From: a virus
Virus record (IMG/VR): IMGVR_UViG_3300021137_000095
Coordinates: 1-24,446 of that record
Reading direction: 5' to 3' (one strand)
Length of the DNA stretch: 24,446 bases
Shown here: positions 14,629 to 22,631 of the stretch, in pieces
Layout of the letters: the number at the start of each line of letters is the position of its first letter
Numbering within the stretch: position 1 is the stretch's first letter
Made by a program: the position numbers and the translations under genes
Notes under the pieces: model-generated
What the model saw: the letters and a program-made list of their open reading frames with translations, nothing else
The model's database searches: none
What the model was told of the DNA's origin: nothing

Positions 14629-17562
14629 ATGGCAAGAAAAGTACTGTTTGAAAACGGATACACCTTTACTCCGTCTACCCGTACCATCACCATCCCAAAG
14701 TACGTTGCCAGAGAGCGTATGGTTCTTATTACCAACGTCTCAACTAACCAGGTAATCTACAACTTCTCTGATCCTAGCCTCGTAGCAACCTCATATACAG
14801 CAACCATTGATGCAAGCAACAATGAGCTGACCACAATTGTTTTGAACTACAACACCACCGCTATGAACGTAGGAGACAAGCTCCAGTTCATCATTGATGA
14901 ATACAACGAGAAGTTCTACCCAGAAGAGTCACTGCTTGACCCAGTTCAGAAGCTTCGTGTCTCTGAACCACAGGCTTTGATGGATACCGACTTTGAATAT
15001 GGAACCCAGCCTACTAAGTGGGAAGTCCTATCTCTTGTCAACAACAAGCCTACCCAGTACTACGATATCCAGAACCCAGTGGCCCAACCTGCTGGTGGAA
15101 CAAACCCTATTGTTTCTCTCACAGGCACCGGTTCTTCCCGTTTAGTTACCGCTGTTACTACAGCCGCACATGGCCTTGTAGTTGGCCAGAAGTTCTTTAT
15201 CCAAGATACTCTAGACCCATATGCTAATGGCTGGTTTATGGTCAAATCTGTTTCTACAACCACAGTAACTAACGATACCTTTACCTACTACGCTCGTAAC
15301 ACAATCCTTACAAACGGTTCAATTTTAGATGCTACAAAGACCTTTATTTATTCAGCATCTGATTATTCTTCTTCCCCAATTCCAGTATCTACTACTGCTG
15401 GTGCGGCATTTACTAATACAGGAAATACTGTATCAGTGACTACAACAAACGCTCACGGTCTTGTTCCTGGAGATTTGATTTACGTATACGGAACAACAGC
15501 TACAACTAACCCACCTAACGGTGCTTGGGAAGTTGCAACAACCCCTACAACAACTACTTTTACATTTACTGTACTAGATACTCCAACAGGTACCATCACT
15601 GCAGTATCTAACTCTTTAACACCACGTGCTGGAACACAATCTATTCACCGTCCATTTGATGGCGGAGTAAAGTTTACAACAGGTGTTTCTGCTCCTGGCT
15701 CACGCGTTATTCGTCAAACACGTAAGTACTTCCGTTACCAGTCGGGTAAAGGTATTCAGTTCTCTACTGGTTCTATGATGAAGCCAGTATTTACTGTGGA
15801 CTCTGTAACCGCTGTTTCTAACGTAGTAACAGTTACAACTCACTACGAGCACTTCTTAGGTGTGGGAGCCCAGGTTGTAGTGTCTGGAGCTACAGACCCT
15901 GCTTATAATGGAACTTGGACAGTAACGTCTGTTCCAACACCTCTTTCATTTACTTATACTTCAACATCAGTACCTGCTACTACACCGGCTCCAGGATGGC
16001 CAATCAGCATTGCGCCAACCTCATGGTACGGCGCTCAAATTCGTTTGGGTATGTTTGATGACCAAAACGGCTTCTTCTTTGAGTTTGATGGTCAAAACTT
16101 TAACGCAGTACGTCGTGACTCTACTAACCAGATCTCAGGCAACATCTCAACTACTTTTGGTTCTCAGACAGTTACAGGAACTAATACAGCCTTCTCTAGC
16201 CAGCTAACACCTGGAGATAAGATTGTTATTCGTGGCATCACCTATTCCGTAGAATCTATCGTTAGTGATACCCAGCTCTACATCTTCCCAGAGTACCGCG
16301 GGCCATCTATTGCCTCCGGTGGAATTATCAGTAAGGTGACAGAGCTTCGTGTACCAAGCAGCTCATTTAACATTGATAAGCTTGATGGCACAGGCCCTTC
16401 CGGAGTTACTCTTAACCTGTCCAGGATGCAGATGTTCTACATTGACTATGCATGGTATGGTGCTGGAGCTATTCGTTTTGGTATTAAAGATGAGCGTGGA
16501 CAGGTTATCTATGTTCATAGAATGACCCACGCTAACGTTACAACTGCTGCCTATATGCGTTCAGGTAACCTACCTGCTCGCTATGAAGCATCTAGCGATA
16601 CTCCTCGCACAACTATTACAGCAACAGTTAACTCAACAGATACCTCAATGTCTGTGGCAAGCACAGCAGCATTTCCATCATCAGGAACTATCTTCCTTGC
16701 TCAATCAGGTGTTTCTAATAAAAACATTGAGTACATTTCATATACAGGAAAAACTGCTACATCGTTTACCGGCTTAACTCGTGGCCTTACTAACGTGGTT
16801 ATTAACCCAACCACAGGTGCAACTGGCGGAGGATCTGCAGCAACAACCTTTACATATGCCGCTACAGCTCCTATCTCAGTTCGCCTGTACTCACGTCAAG
16901 TAGCTACTGGAACCAGCCACTGGGGCTCATCCGTAATCATGGACGGTAAGTTTGATGATGATAAGTCATACATCTTCCAGACTCAGCAGAACACTGCTAT
17001 TAACGTACCACGAAGCACAACTACTCGTTATCCAGCACTTAGCTTGCGTGTAGCGCCTTCTGTAGATAATGGTGTGGTTGGAACCCTTGGTCAGCGTGAG
17101 TTGATTAACCGTATGCAACTTGCTCTATACCAGATGGACGTTCTTGCCTCTATCACCTCTTCTGCTGGTAGCCCAGGTTTGTTCATGATTGAAGTCGTGT
17201 TGAACGGTAAGCTAAGCACATCTACTGGAAACACATGGCAAAATGTTGGTGGATCTAGCCTTTCACAGGTTATGTATCACGCAGCTAACACCACAATCTC
17301 AGGTGGTGAGTCCATCTTCTCATACTTCCTCAACGTACTGGCTAATGACTCTAACGTAGGTTCTAACACCTTGACTCAGGTTAAGACTCTTGGTAACGCT
17401 ATCTACGCTGGCGGAACAACTACAACTGGCTCTACAGACGGAAGTAACATCTATCCAGACGGCCCAGACGTCGTAACCATCTGTATCCGTAACCTCTCAG
17501 GTACTGGTGTAACAGCCAATACAATCAATGCACGTCTATCCTGGCAAGAGGCTCAAGCTTAA
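14629..17562 (+). CDS. large virion structural/appendage protein with several inserted beta modules
   Basis: 977 aa, with GAAGGA before the ATG. The N-terminal 135 residues (KVLFENGYTFTPSTRTIT, ERMVLITNVSTNQVIYNFSD, MDTDFEYGTQPTKWE) resemble structural proteins known from cyanophages and other aquatic myoviruses. The backbone resumes at RPFDGGVKFTTG, RKYFRYQSGKGIQFSTG, YGAQIRLGMFDDQNGFFFE and the C-terminal FDDDKSYIFQT/LINRMQLALYQMDVL region. Inserted Thr-rich modules lie at about 171-218, 267-313 and 397-446 (each like 'AHGL--G----G-----NG-W-V-----FT'), another at 505-558 (TFGSQTVTGTNTAFSS) and one at 660-720 (TSMSVASTAAFPSSGTIFL). Only one Cys is present. It is probably a baseplate or tail-surface protein; the exact place in the virion is unknown. 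Confidence 0.8.
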   Translation: MARKVLFENGYTFTPSTRTITIPKYVARERMVLITNVSTNQVIYNFSDPSLVATSYTATIDASNNELTTIVLNYNTTAMNVGDKLQFIIDEYNEKFYPEESLLDPVQKLRVSEPQALMDTDFEYGTQPTKWEVLSLVNNKPTQYYDIQNPVAQPAGGTNPIVSLTGTGSSRLVTAVTTAAHGLVVGQKFFIQDTLDPYANGWFMVKSVSTTTVTNDTFTYYARNTILTNGSILDATKTFIYSASDYSSSPIPVSTTAGAAFTNTGNTVSVTTTNAHGLVPGDLIYVYGTTATTNPPNGAWEVATTPTTTTFTFTVLDTPTGTITAVSNSLTPRAGTQSIHRPFDGGVKFTTGVSAPGSRVIRQTRKYFRYQSGKGIQFSTGSMMKPVFTVDSVTAVSNVVTVTTHYEHFLGVGAQVVVSGATDPAYNGTWTVTSVPTPLSFTYTSTSVPATTPAPGWPISIAPTSWYGAQIRLGMFDDQNGFFFEFDGQNFNAVRRDSTNQISGNISTTFGSQTVTGTNTAFSSQLTPGDKIVIRGITYSVESIVSDTQLYIFPEYRGPSIASGGIISKVTELRVPSSSFNIDKLDGTGPSGVTLNLSRMQMFYIDYAWYGAGAIRFGIKDERGQVIYVHRMTHANVTTAAYMRSGNLPARYEASSDTPRTTITATVNSTDTSMSVASTAAFPSSGTIFLAQSGVSNKNIEYISYTGKTATSFTGLTRGLTNVVINPTTGATGGGSAATTFTYAATAPISVRLYSRQVATGTSHWGSSVIMDGKFDDDKSYIFQTQQNTAINVPRSTTTRYPALSLRVAPSVDNGVVGTLGQRELINRMQLALYQMDVLASITSSAGSPGLFMIEVVLNGKLSTSTGNTWQNVGGSSLSQVMYHAANTTISGGESIFSYFLNVLANDSNVGSNTLTQVKTLGNAIYAGGTTTTGSTDGSNIYPDGPDVVTICIRNLSGTGVTANTINARLSWQEAQA
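15139..15966 (+). repeat. three diverged beta modules in the structural protein
   Basis: Modules at 15139-15282, 15427-15567 and 15817-15966 (approximate) encode AAHGLVVGQKFF...ANGWFMVKS, NAHGLVPGDLIYVYG...PNGAWEVAT and YEHFLGVGAQVVVSG...YNGTWTVTS. They share order and spacing of the His-Gly-Leu/Phe-Leu turn, the Gly-x(2-3)-V strand, the NG-W turn and a final FTY strand. They are protein-level repeats; DNA identity is low. Confidence 0.65.
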
Positions 17563-17574
17563 GGAGGATTTACC

Positions 17575-20500
17575 GTGGCGCTAAACACGCTCAATCACAA
17601 TTACGGTCAACCCCTTGTAGTTAGCTCACTAAATGTAACGGGTAACGAGGTCATTGACGGTAACACTACCGTCCTTGGCTCCGCTACCCTTGCATCAGCA
17701 TCTATCGGGTCAGTAACTAATGCCCAGATTCAATACCTTACCGGTCTTACAGGTAACGTACAGTCTCAGATCAGTGGGCTTCTTACTCCTGCCCAAGCAT
17801 CGGCTCTGTATTTAACCTTAACTTCTGCAGCATCTACCTACCTAACTCAAACCTCTGCATCTAATACGTATGCTGCTATTGCAGGTACCACTTTTACTGG
17901 CGGCGTAACAATACCAACTCTTACACTTACCAATGCACTTTCAGTGGTTAATGGTGGTACAGGACTTACCGCTACAACTAAAGGCGGCATTTATGTAGGA
18001 ACTGGTACTACTGCTTTTGTAAACGTACCCACTACTACAGACGGCTACATTCTTACTGCAGACTCTACTCAAAGCGCAGGTCTTAAATGGGCTGCTGCTC
18101 CAGTTAGCCTACCTTCTCAAACAGGTAATTCTGGAAAGTATTTAACTACAGATGGAACAACCGCTTCATGGGCTACCGTTACATCAGGTGGATCAGGTAC
18201 CGTAACTAATATTGCTACAAGCACAGGTCTTACAGGTGGACCTATTACCACCACAGGTACTCTAGCAATCGATACAACAGTGGTTCCCCGCCTTGGTGTA
18301 GCAAATACCTTTACTAACGCTATTACCCTGGCCCCATCTTCTACAAGCGTTGCGCCTTTGGTTATCAACGCTCCAAACGGAACAACTGTAAACCCATTAG
18401 ATGTACAGATAAATAGCTCAAGCTATCTAACAGTATCCTCAGCAGGAGCAACCACCCTAGCTGGAGCAGTAACTGCTAACTACAGCTTGGCTCTTAATAG
18501 CGGTCTTTCTACAGGCGTAGTTGCCACAATTAAAGGTGCAGCTTCTCAAACAGGCAACCTAGTTCAATACCAGAACTCTTCAGGCACGGTTCTAGGTGGG
18601 GTTAACGCCGCTGGACAAGGGTACATTGGTACCACACCAGCTACTGGTTCAGCTACTTTTTCTCACACCTCAGCCTCTGCTTCTTCTACAACTGTCGCTA
18701 CATTTACCCTTAATATAGTTTCTACAGCCAACCCGGTTGTGGTTGGTGGGTCAGTCACTACTACAGGTTTTACTCCTAGCTATTTTAATGGAACATTTCC
18801 TGTTAGCTCAACAGGCGGCTCATCAGGAGCTTGGACCTACACCGTATATAACGCAGCAGCAACATTCACTGCTTCAGGTACATCTACTGCTCAAGGAACT
18901 GCTAAAGTAAGCGGAACGCTAACTGTTCAAGGTTCAACAATTTACTCAGTCCCAATTGTTGTTCAAGGCGTTTCTTCATCATCAGCAAACTTACAAGAGT
19001 GGCAAAACTCATCTGGAACACCTTTAGCGACTGTAACCGCTTCAGGAGGCCTAGCTGTTGGCGCCGGACTCATAGTAGTAGGGTCAGCTAACATAGCACA
19101 GCTTAATAGCTATACTTATAGCACCCAGTTAGCAAGCGTTAAGTGGAATGCCGCAGTAAATAACACAAATAATACTGGCGGTATGGTTCTTTCAGGAGGC
19201 TATAACAGCAACGCTGTAACTGTAATTATTAAAGCAACTGGTGGTTCACAAGCTACTACAGGTATAACTACCGCAACAGCCAACGGAACTACATCAGTTA
19301 CTTATACAACGGGTTATTCTGCTCAGTTAGTTGCTGGAGCCGTAGTAACTATTACAGGTATTGTTTCTACAGGTAACCCCAGTGCAACGGCGGGTTCTGG
19401 ATTTAACTTAACCGCCGCTACTGTTACTGCTGCCTCTGCAACGCAGTTTACAGCGACTGCTCCAAGCGCCCTTACAGATACATATACCTCAGGCGGTTAT
19501 GTAACTGCTGTATCGGGTATTGCCGATATAACTCAATGGCAGACTGCTCAGGGAACAACCCTTGCTAAAGTAGATTACCAAGGTAACCTAACCGCTACTA
19601 AGTTTGTTACTACCTCTGGTACATCTAGCCAGTTTGTTAAAGGCGATGGCTCTTTAGACTCCAGCACCTACCTAACTACAGGTACTGCTGCATCTACCTA
19701 TTCGCCTATTGCTGGCTCCTCTTCTCTTACTACTACAGGCACAGTCACTTCAGGTACTTGGTCAGCATCATTTGGTGCTGTATCTGGTGCCAACTTAACC
19801 AGTTTAACTGCTGGTAACTTATCTGGAACTATTCCTTCAGCTGTTTTAGGTAACTCAACTCATTACATAGGTACTACTGCCATAGCACTTAACCGCGCTT
19901 CGGCTTCCCAGACGCTGACAGGTGTAAGCATCGATGGTTCTGCGGGGTCTGTTTCTGCAAGCAGTGTTACAGGATCTACTTTAGCCTCAGGAGTAACTGC
20001 TTCTTCTCTAACCAGCCTTGGAACACTTACTAGCTTAAATGCAGGAGCTACCTTGATTAGCGCCGGCCTTTTGACCGTAGCAAACGGTGGGGACCAGATT
20101 CACCTACACGCCGCAAACAACGGTACATCTGCCCAAACTATTATTCTACGTAATGATGGCTCTAACTATTACAACCTTATCAGTGCAGCTAACACAGCCC
20201 CAGCTAGCGCATCGTGGAATACCCTTCGCCCATTCTATATCAACCTATCTAGCGGATTGCTACAATCTGATAATGGTCAGAACTTTAACGGCGGTACAAC
20301 TTTAGCTTCTGGAAACCTTACCTTATCTAGTGGAAACCTTAACTTTGGGGCAGCTAACCCGACTATTTATGCGTCAAGCTACGTAACATTTAATAATGGA
20401 ATTTATGTAAGCGGTGGGCCATCCCTATACACTGAAGCAGTTATCTCAGCTCGTGGAGGTATACGCAATGACACAGCAAGTTCCCTTACCATAACAGGTG

Positions 20501-20832
20501 GAACCTCTGGTCAAGTTACATTCACTGGTTACATAACAGTATCTTCTGATGAGCGTCTTAAGAAAGACATTGTAAAGATTGATGATGCCCTTACAAAGGT
20601 AGAGGCCCTTAATGGCTATACCTACATTAAGGAAGGACGCCCAGACCGTGAGATGGGCGTTATTGCCCAAGAAGTTATCAAGGTAGCCCCTGAATTGGTT
20701 TCAGAGAACGAAGATGATGGTATGCTATCTGTATCGTATCCAAACATGGTTGCGCTCCTTATTGAAGCAGTTAAAGAGCAGTCTACAAAGATTGCCGCTC
20801 TTGAGGAGCAAGTAAAAGAACTTAAGGGATAA
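17575..20832 (+). CDS. tail fibre/spike with C-terminal S74 intramolecular chaperone domain
   Basis: 1085 aa from GTG 17575, with AAGGAGG 8 nt upstream overlapping the previous stop. The body is Thr/Ser/Ala/Gly-rich with common fibre motifs (TNAQIQYLTGLTGNVQSQIS, VVNGGTGLTA, SSQFVKGDGSLDSSTYL). Three copies of a 'NL-QWQ-SSGT-LA-V---G' repeat occur near 327, 472 and 651; two beta modules are inserted at about 362-442 and 565-647. Residues 991-1085 are the S74 chaperone domain: SDERLKKDI with S991 and K996 as the expected Ser/Lys dyad, MGVIAQEV, SVSYPNMVALLIEAV and a final coiled coil (STKIAALEEQVKELK). In known relatives this domain trimerises the fibre and cuts itself off just before the Ser. 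No Cys seen. Confidence 0.92.
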   Translation: MALNTLNHNYGQPLVVSSLNVTGNEVIDGNTTVLGSATLASASIGSVTNAQIQYLTGLTGNVQSQISGLLTPAQASALYLTLTSAASTYLTQTSASNTYAAIAGTTFTGGVTIPTLTLTNALSVVNGGTGLTATTKGGIYVGTGTTAFVNVPTTTDGYILTADSTQSAGLKWAAAPVSLPSQTGNSGKYLTTDGTTASWATVTSGGSGTVTNIATSTGLTGGPITTTGTLAIDTTVVPRLGVANTFTNAITLAPSSTSVAPLVINAPNGTTVNPLDVQINSSSYLTVSSAGATTLAGAVTANYSLALNSGLSTGVVATIKGAASQTGNLVQYQNSSGTVLGGVNAAGQGYIGTTPATGSATFSHTSASASSTTVATFTLNIVSTANPVVVGGSVTTTGFTPSYFNGTFPVSSTGGSSGAWTYTVYNAAATFTASGTSTAQGTAKVSGTLTVQGSTIYSVPIVVQGVSSSSANLQEWQNSSGTPLATVTASGGLAVGAGLIVVGSANIAQLNSYTYSTQLASVKWNAAVNNTNNTGGMVLSGGYNSNAVTVIIKATGGSQATTGITTATANGTTSVTYTTGYSAQLVAGAVVTITGIVSTGNPSATAGSGFNLTAATVTAASATQFTATAPSALTDTYTSGGYVTAVSGIADITQWQTAQGTTLAKVDYQGNLTATKFVTTSGTSSQFVKGDGSLDSSTYLTTGTAASTYSPIAGSSSLTTTGTVTSGTWSASFGAVSGANLTSLTAGNLSGTIPSAVLGNSTHYIGTTAIALNRASASQTLTGVSIDGSAGSVSASSVTGSTLASGVTASSLTSLGTLTSLNAGATLISAGLLTVANGGDQIHLHAANNGTSAQTIILRNDGSNYYNLISAANTAPASASWNTLRPFYINLSSGLLQSDNGQNFNGGTTLASGNLTLSSGNLNFGAANPTIYASSYVTFNNGIYVSGGPSLYTEAVISARGGIRNDTASSLTITGGTSGQVTFTGYITVSSDERLKKDIVKIDDALTKVEALNGYTYIKEGRPDREMGVIAQEVIKVAPELVSENEDDGMLSVSYPNMVALLIEAVKEQSTKIAALEEQVKELKG
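18658..18900 (+). repeat. inserted beta module, S74 fibre copy 1
   Basis: Codes for residues about 362-442, with VATFTLNIV, NPVVVGGSVTTTGFTPSYFNG and AWTYTVYN. It lies between two fibre repeats of the QWQNSSGT type. Boundaries are approximate. Confidence 0.5.
19267..19515 (+). repeat. inserted beta module, S74 fibre copy 2
   Basis: Codes for residues about 565-647 (TSVTYTTGYSAQLVAGAVV, TITGIVSTGNP, FNLTAATVTAASATQFTAT). It appears to interrupt the third QWQ-type fibre repeat between IIKATGGSQATT and ADITQWQTAQGTTLAKV. Boundaries are approximate. Confidence 0.5.
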
Positions 20833-20835
20833 CAC

Positions 20836-21267
20836 ATGACTACTACTATTGACGGTACAAATATTACCTTTGTTGACGGCTCTGCCTTTAACGGAGCTAA
20901 CACGGCATCGCAGCTGGTTCCAGATACTAATAGCTCTGAAACAGCCACCACCTATAACATAGGGTATTTAGCCTTTGCTAATACTGTGTTCTCTGCTGGT
21001 GGAGGATTTATTGCGTCAGGCGCTTGGGCATTTGGATTAAACAAATCTTTAGGGGCATTTTCAGTTTCCGCTAGCTCAGGAACTATGTATCCATATGTAA
21101 ACAGTACTCAAGCAGCTAACGCCTACACTGGGTCTCAAAACTTTTATATGTTTAACGCTCAAGGCACTGGACCATGTGCCGGTACTTGGAAATATAGGGG
21201 GCAAGCTTTAAACACAGGTCTCTATCAATATTATGGTAACTTTTTACTTTTGGAGAGGGTAGCATGA
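20836..21267 (+). CDS. small tail-tip/fibre protein, paralogue 1 of 3
   Basis: 143 aa. The start block is TTTIDGTNITFVDGSAFNG. Next comes TNSSETATTYNIGYLAFANT (31-50), matching the third paralogue, then a variable aromatic/Gly-rich centre, and an end block GTWKYRG (116-122) ... LLLERVA. A GTW(R)xxG followed by a terminal RVA/RIA is typical of C-termini of phage fibre or tip proteins. It is likely a virion surface protein, perhaps receptor-binding. AAGGG lies 7 nt before the ATG, directly after the S74 fibre. The stop overlaps the next ATG (ATGA). Only one Cys (114). Confidence 0.7.
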   Translation: MTTTIDGTNITFVDGSAFNGANTASQLVPDTNSSETATTYNIGYLAFANTVFSAGGGFIASGAWAFGLNKSLGAFSVSASSGTMYPYVNSTQAANAYTGSQNFYMFNAQGTGPCAGTWKYRGQALNTGLYQYYGNFLLLERVA

Positions 21268-21707
21268 CTGTAACTATTACTGGTACAACTGTAACTACTT
21301 CTTCTGGAAATGCGTACACCTCTAGACCTAACTATATTACTGTAGGTGGTTATTGGTGGTTGGGGTATGATGTAGGGTCATATGTTATGACTATGCAGGT
21401 AAACCCTAAAACCCCACAATCATATATTAACGATACAGTAAACGTAAACGGTACTGCTGGGTACCTTATTCCTTGGCCTACATGGTACTGGCCATATACA
21501 AATGGAACTTACGGCACATATGTAAGCGCACCTAATACAACAACTGTAACTGGATTTATTACCTCGGTTTCCTCTGTATCTAACTTTGGACCTACTAATA
21601 CCAACTACTATGCTATGCCGGGTACCTGGAGAGCCTCAGGTTGGTGCGGTGATGGGGAGTATATTGACCAAGAATACTTCTATCAAGTATTTAGGAGGGT
21701 CGCATGA
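21264..21707 (+). CDS. small tail-tip/fibre protein, paralogue 2 of 3
   Basis: 147 aa, the most divergent of the three. It shares the MT-TI opening (MTVTITGTTVTTSSGNAY) and the end block GTWRASG (120-126) ... VFRRVA, but the centre is different and notably Trp/Tyr-rich (GGYWWLGYD, PWPTWYWPYTNGTYGTY). Such aromatic clusters are common at carbohydrate-binding surfaces, so glycan binding is possible; this is inference. Its ribosome site (GGAGAGGG) lies inside the end of paralogue 1, and it has 4-nt ATGA overlaps on both sides, so the three genes are translationally coupled. Confidence 0.7.
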   Translation: MTVTITGTTVTTSSGNAYTSRPNYITVGGYWWLGYDVGSYVMTMQVNPKTPQSYINDTVNVNGTAGYLIPWPTWYWPYTNGTYGTYVSAPNTTTVTGFITSVSSVSNFGPTNTNYYAMPGTWRASGWCGDGEYIDQEYFYQVFRRVA

Positions 21708-22111
21708 CCACCACTATTGACGCAAACTATATCTATTACCAAGATGGCACTACCCAGACTAACGCTAGATACAAAAGTATTGATACTAATACCTCCCCAA
21801 GCGCCACTAATTATGCAATAGGAACCTACCTATTATGTGATACCAGAACCTATAACGGAAAAACTAACCCGCTTCCGTTAGACGGTTGGAGCCGTTATTA
21901 CTCAGGACCTAATTTAATTAGTAGCCCAAGCTGGTCTGGAATAACAACCAATGGTGGGGTTTACTCCACTATAACAGATGGACTGGGCGTACAAGCGACC
22001 TACACTCAACCGTGTATAATGGATGGTGGCTACGGCGGCACAACTTTATCAGGCACCTGGGTATCAAGGGGATCCTCCCCAACCCAAGCTTTTGTAGTAA
22101 GAATCGCATAG
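21704..22111 (+). CDS. small tail-tip/fibre protein, paralogue 3 of 3
   Basis: 135 aa. It opens TTTIDANYIYYQDGTTQTN, continues DTNTSPSATNYAIGTYLLCDT (aligned with paralogue 1), and ends GTWVSRGSSPTQAFVVRIA. The centre (about 50-110) is Gly/Tyr/Ser-rich and unlike the other two. Two Cys (45, 104). AGGAGGG lies near the end of paralogue 2. It is followed after 9 nt by the assembly-chaperone-like gene, which suggests that these proteins or the nearby fibres need a folding helper. Confidence 0.7.
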   Translation: MTTTIDANYIYYQDGTTQTNARYKSIDTNTSPSATNYAIGTYLLCDTRTYNGKTNPLPLDGWSRYYSGPNLISSPSWSGITTNGGVYSTITDGLGVQATYTQPCIMDGGYGGTTLSGTWVSRGSSPTQAFVVRIA

Positions 22112-22120
22112 GAGAATAAA

Positions 22121-22591
22121 ATGGATAACAACCCGCTAAGTAATGTAAGAGATGTAATGCGTCTAATGGAAGGCTCTGATCAGCGCTTCCAGTGCACAGT
22201 AGACCTAACTATGAATGGGGTTATAGAAACAGTAGGATATATTGCTGACAAAGACGACGTAGCAGAAACTGGTCAGTGGGTCTATGATCAGATCATGAGC
22301 GGTGCGGCAGGCCCTATCGCAGAGTACACTCCGCCGCCACCACCAACTAATGAGCAGCTAGCTGAGCTTTACCGAGCAACAAGAGGCCATCTACTGCAGA
22401 GGCTTGATTCCATTGTTTCTAACCCTCTTCGTTGGCCAACATATACGCCAGAACAACAGGCTGAGGTAGCTGCATTTCGTCAGGCTTTGCTGGATGTTCC
22501 ACAACAGGAAGGCTTTCCTACAGACATTAAATGGCCAGAACCACCTAGCTATTTGAATATCCAGAACCCAATGGGGCAGACACCGGCTTAA
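22121..22591 (+). CDS. tail fibre assembly chaperone-like protein
   Basis: 156 aa, with AGGAG 6 nt before the ATG. The N-terminal part (about 1-70) is followed by a Pro run (TPPPPP) and a C-terminal domain with TRGHLLQRLDSIVSN, then TYTPEQQAEVAAFRQALLDV and GFPTDIKWPEPP. The order 'R--LL..D....W....Y R-AL-D.P-Q-GFP--I-WP--P' is the pattern of phage tail-fibre assembly (chaperone-type) proteins, which help fibre folding or trimerisation and are usually encoded next to the fibre they serve. Its partner could be any of the three small proteins or the fibres on either side. Confidence 0.75.
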   Translation: MDNNPLSNVRDVMRLMEGSDQRFQCTVDLTMNGVIETVGYIADKDDVAETGQWVYDQIMSGAAGPIAEYTPPPPPTNEQLAELYRATRGHLLQRLDSIVSNPLRWPTYTPEQQAEVAAFRQALLDVPQQEGFPTDIKWPEPPSYLNIQNPMGQTPA

Positions 22592-22631
22592 TTTTCAGGT
22601 ATTGTGAGGGGATTGATTTAAGGAGATATAA

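Noticed and set aside
20836-22111. Diversity-generating retroelement as the source of variable tip proteins
   Set aside because: No reverse transcriptase gene, no template repeat and no A-targeted near-repeat were seen in the window, and the three proteins do not look like C-type lectins. Elements outside the window cannot be excluded.
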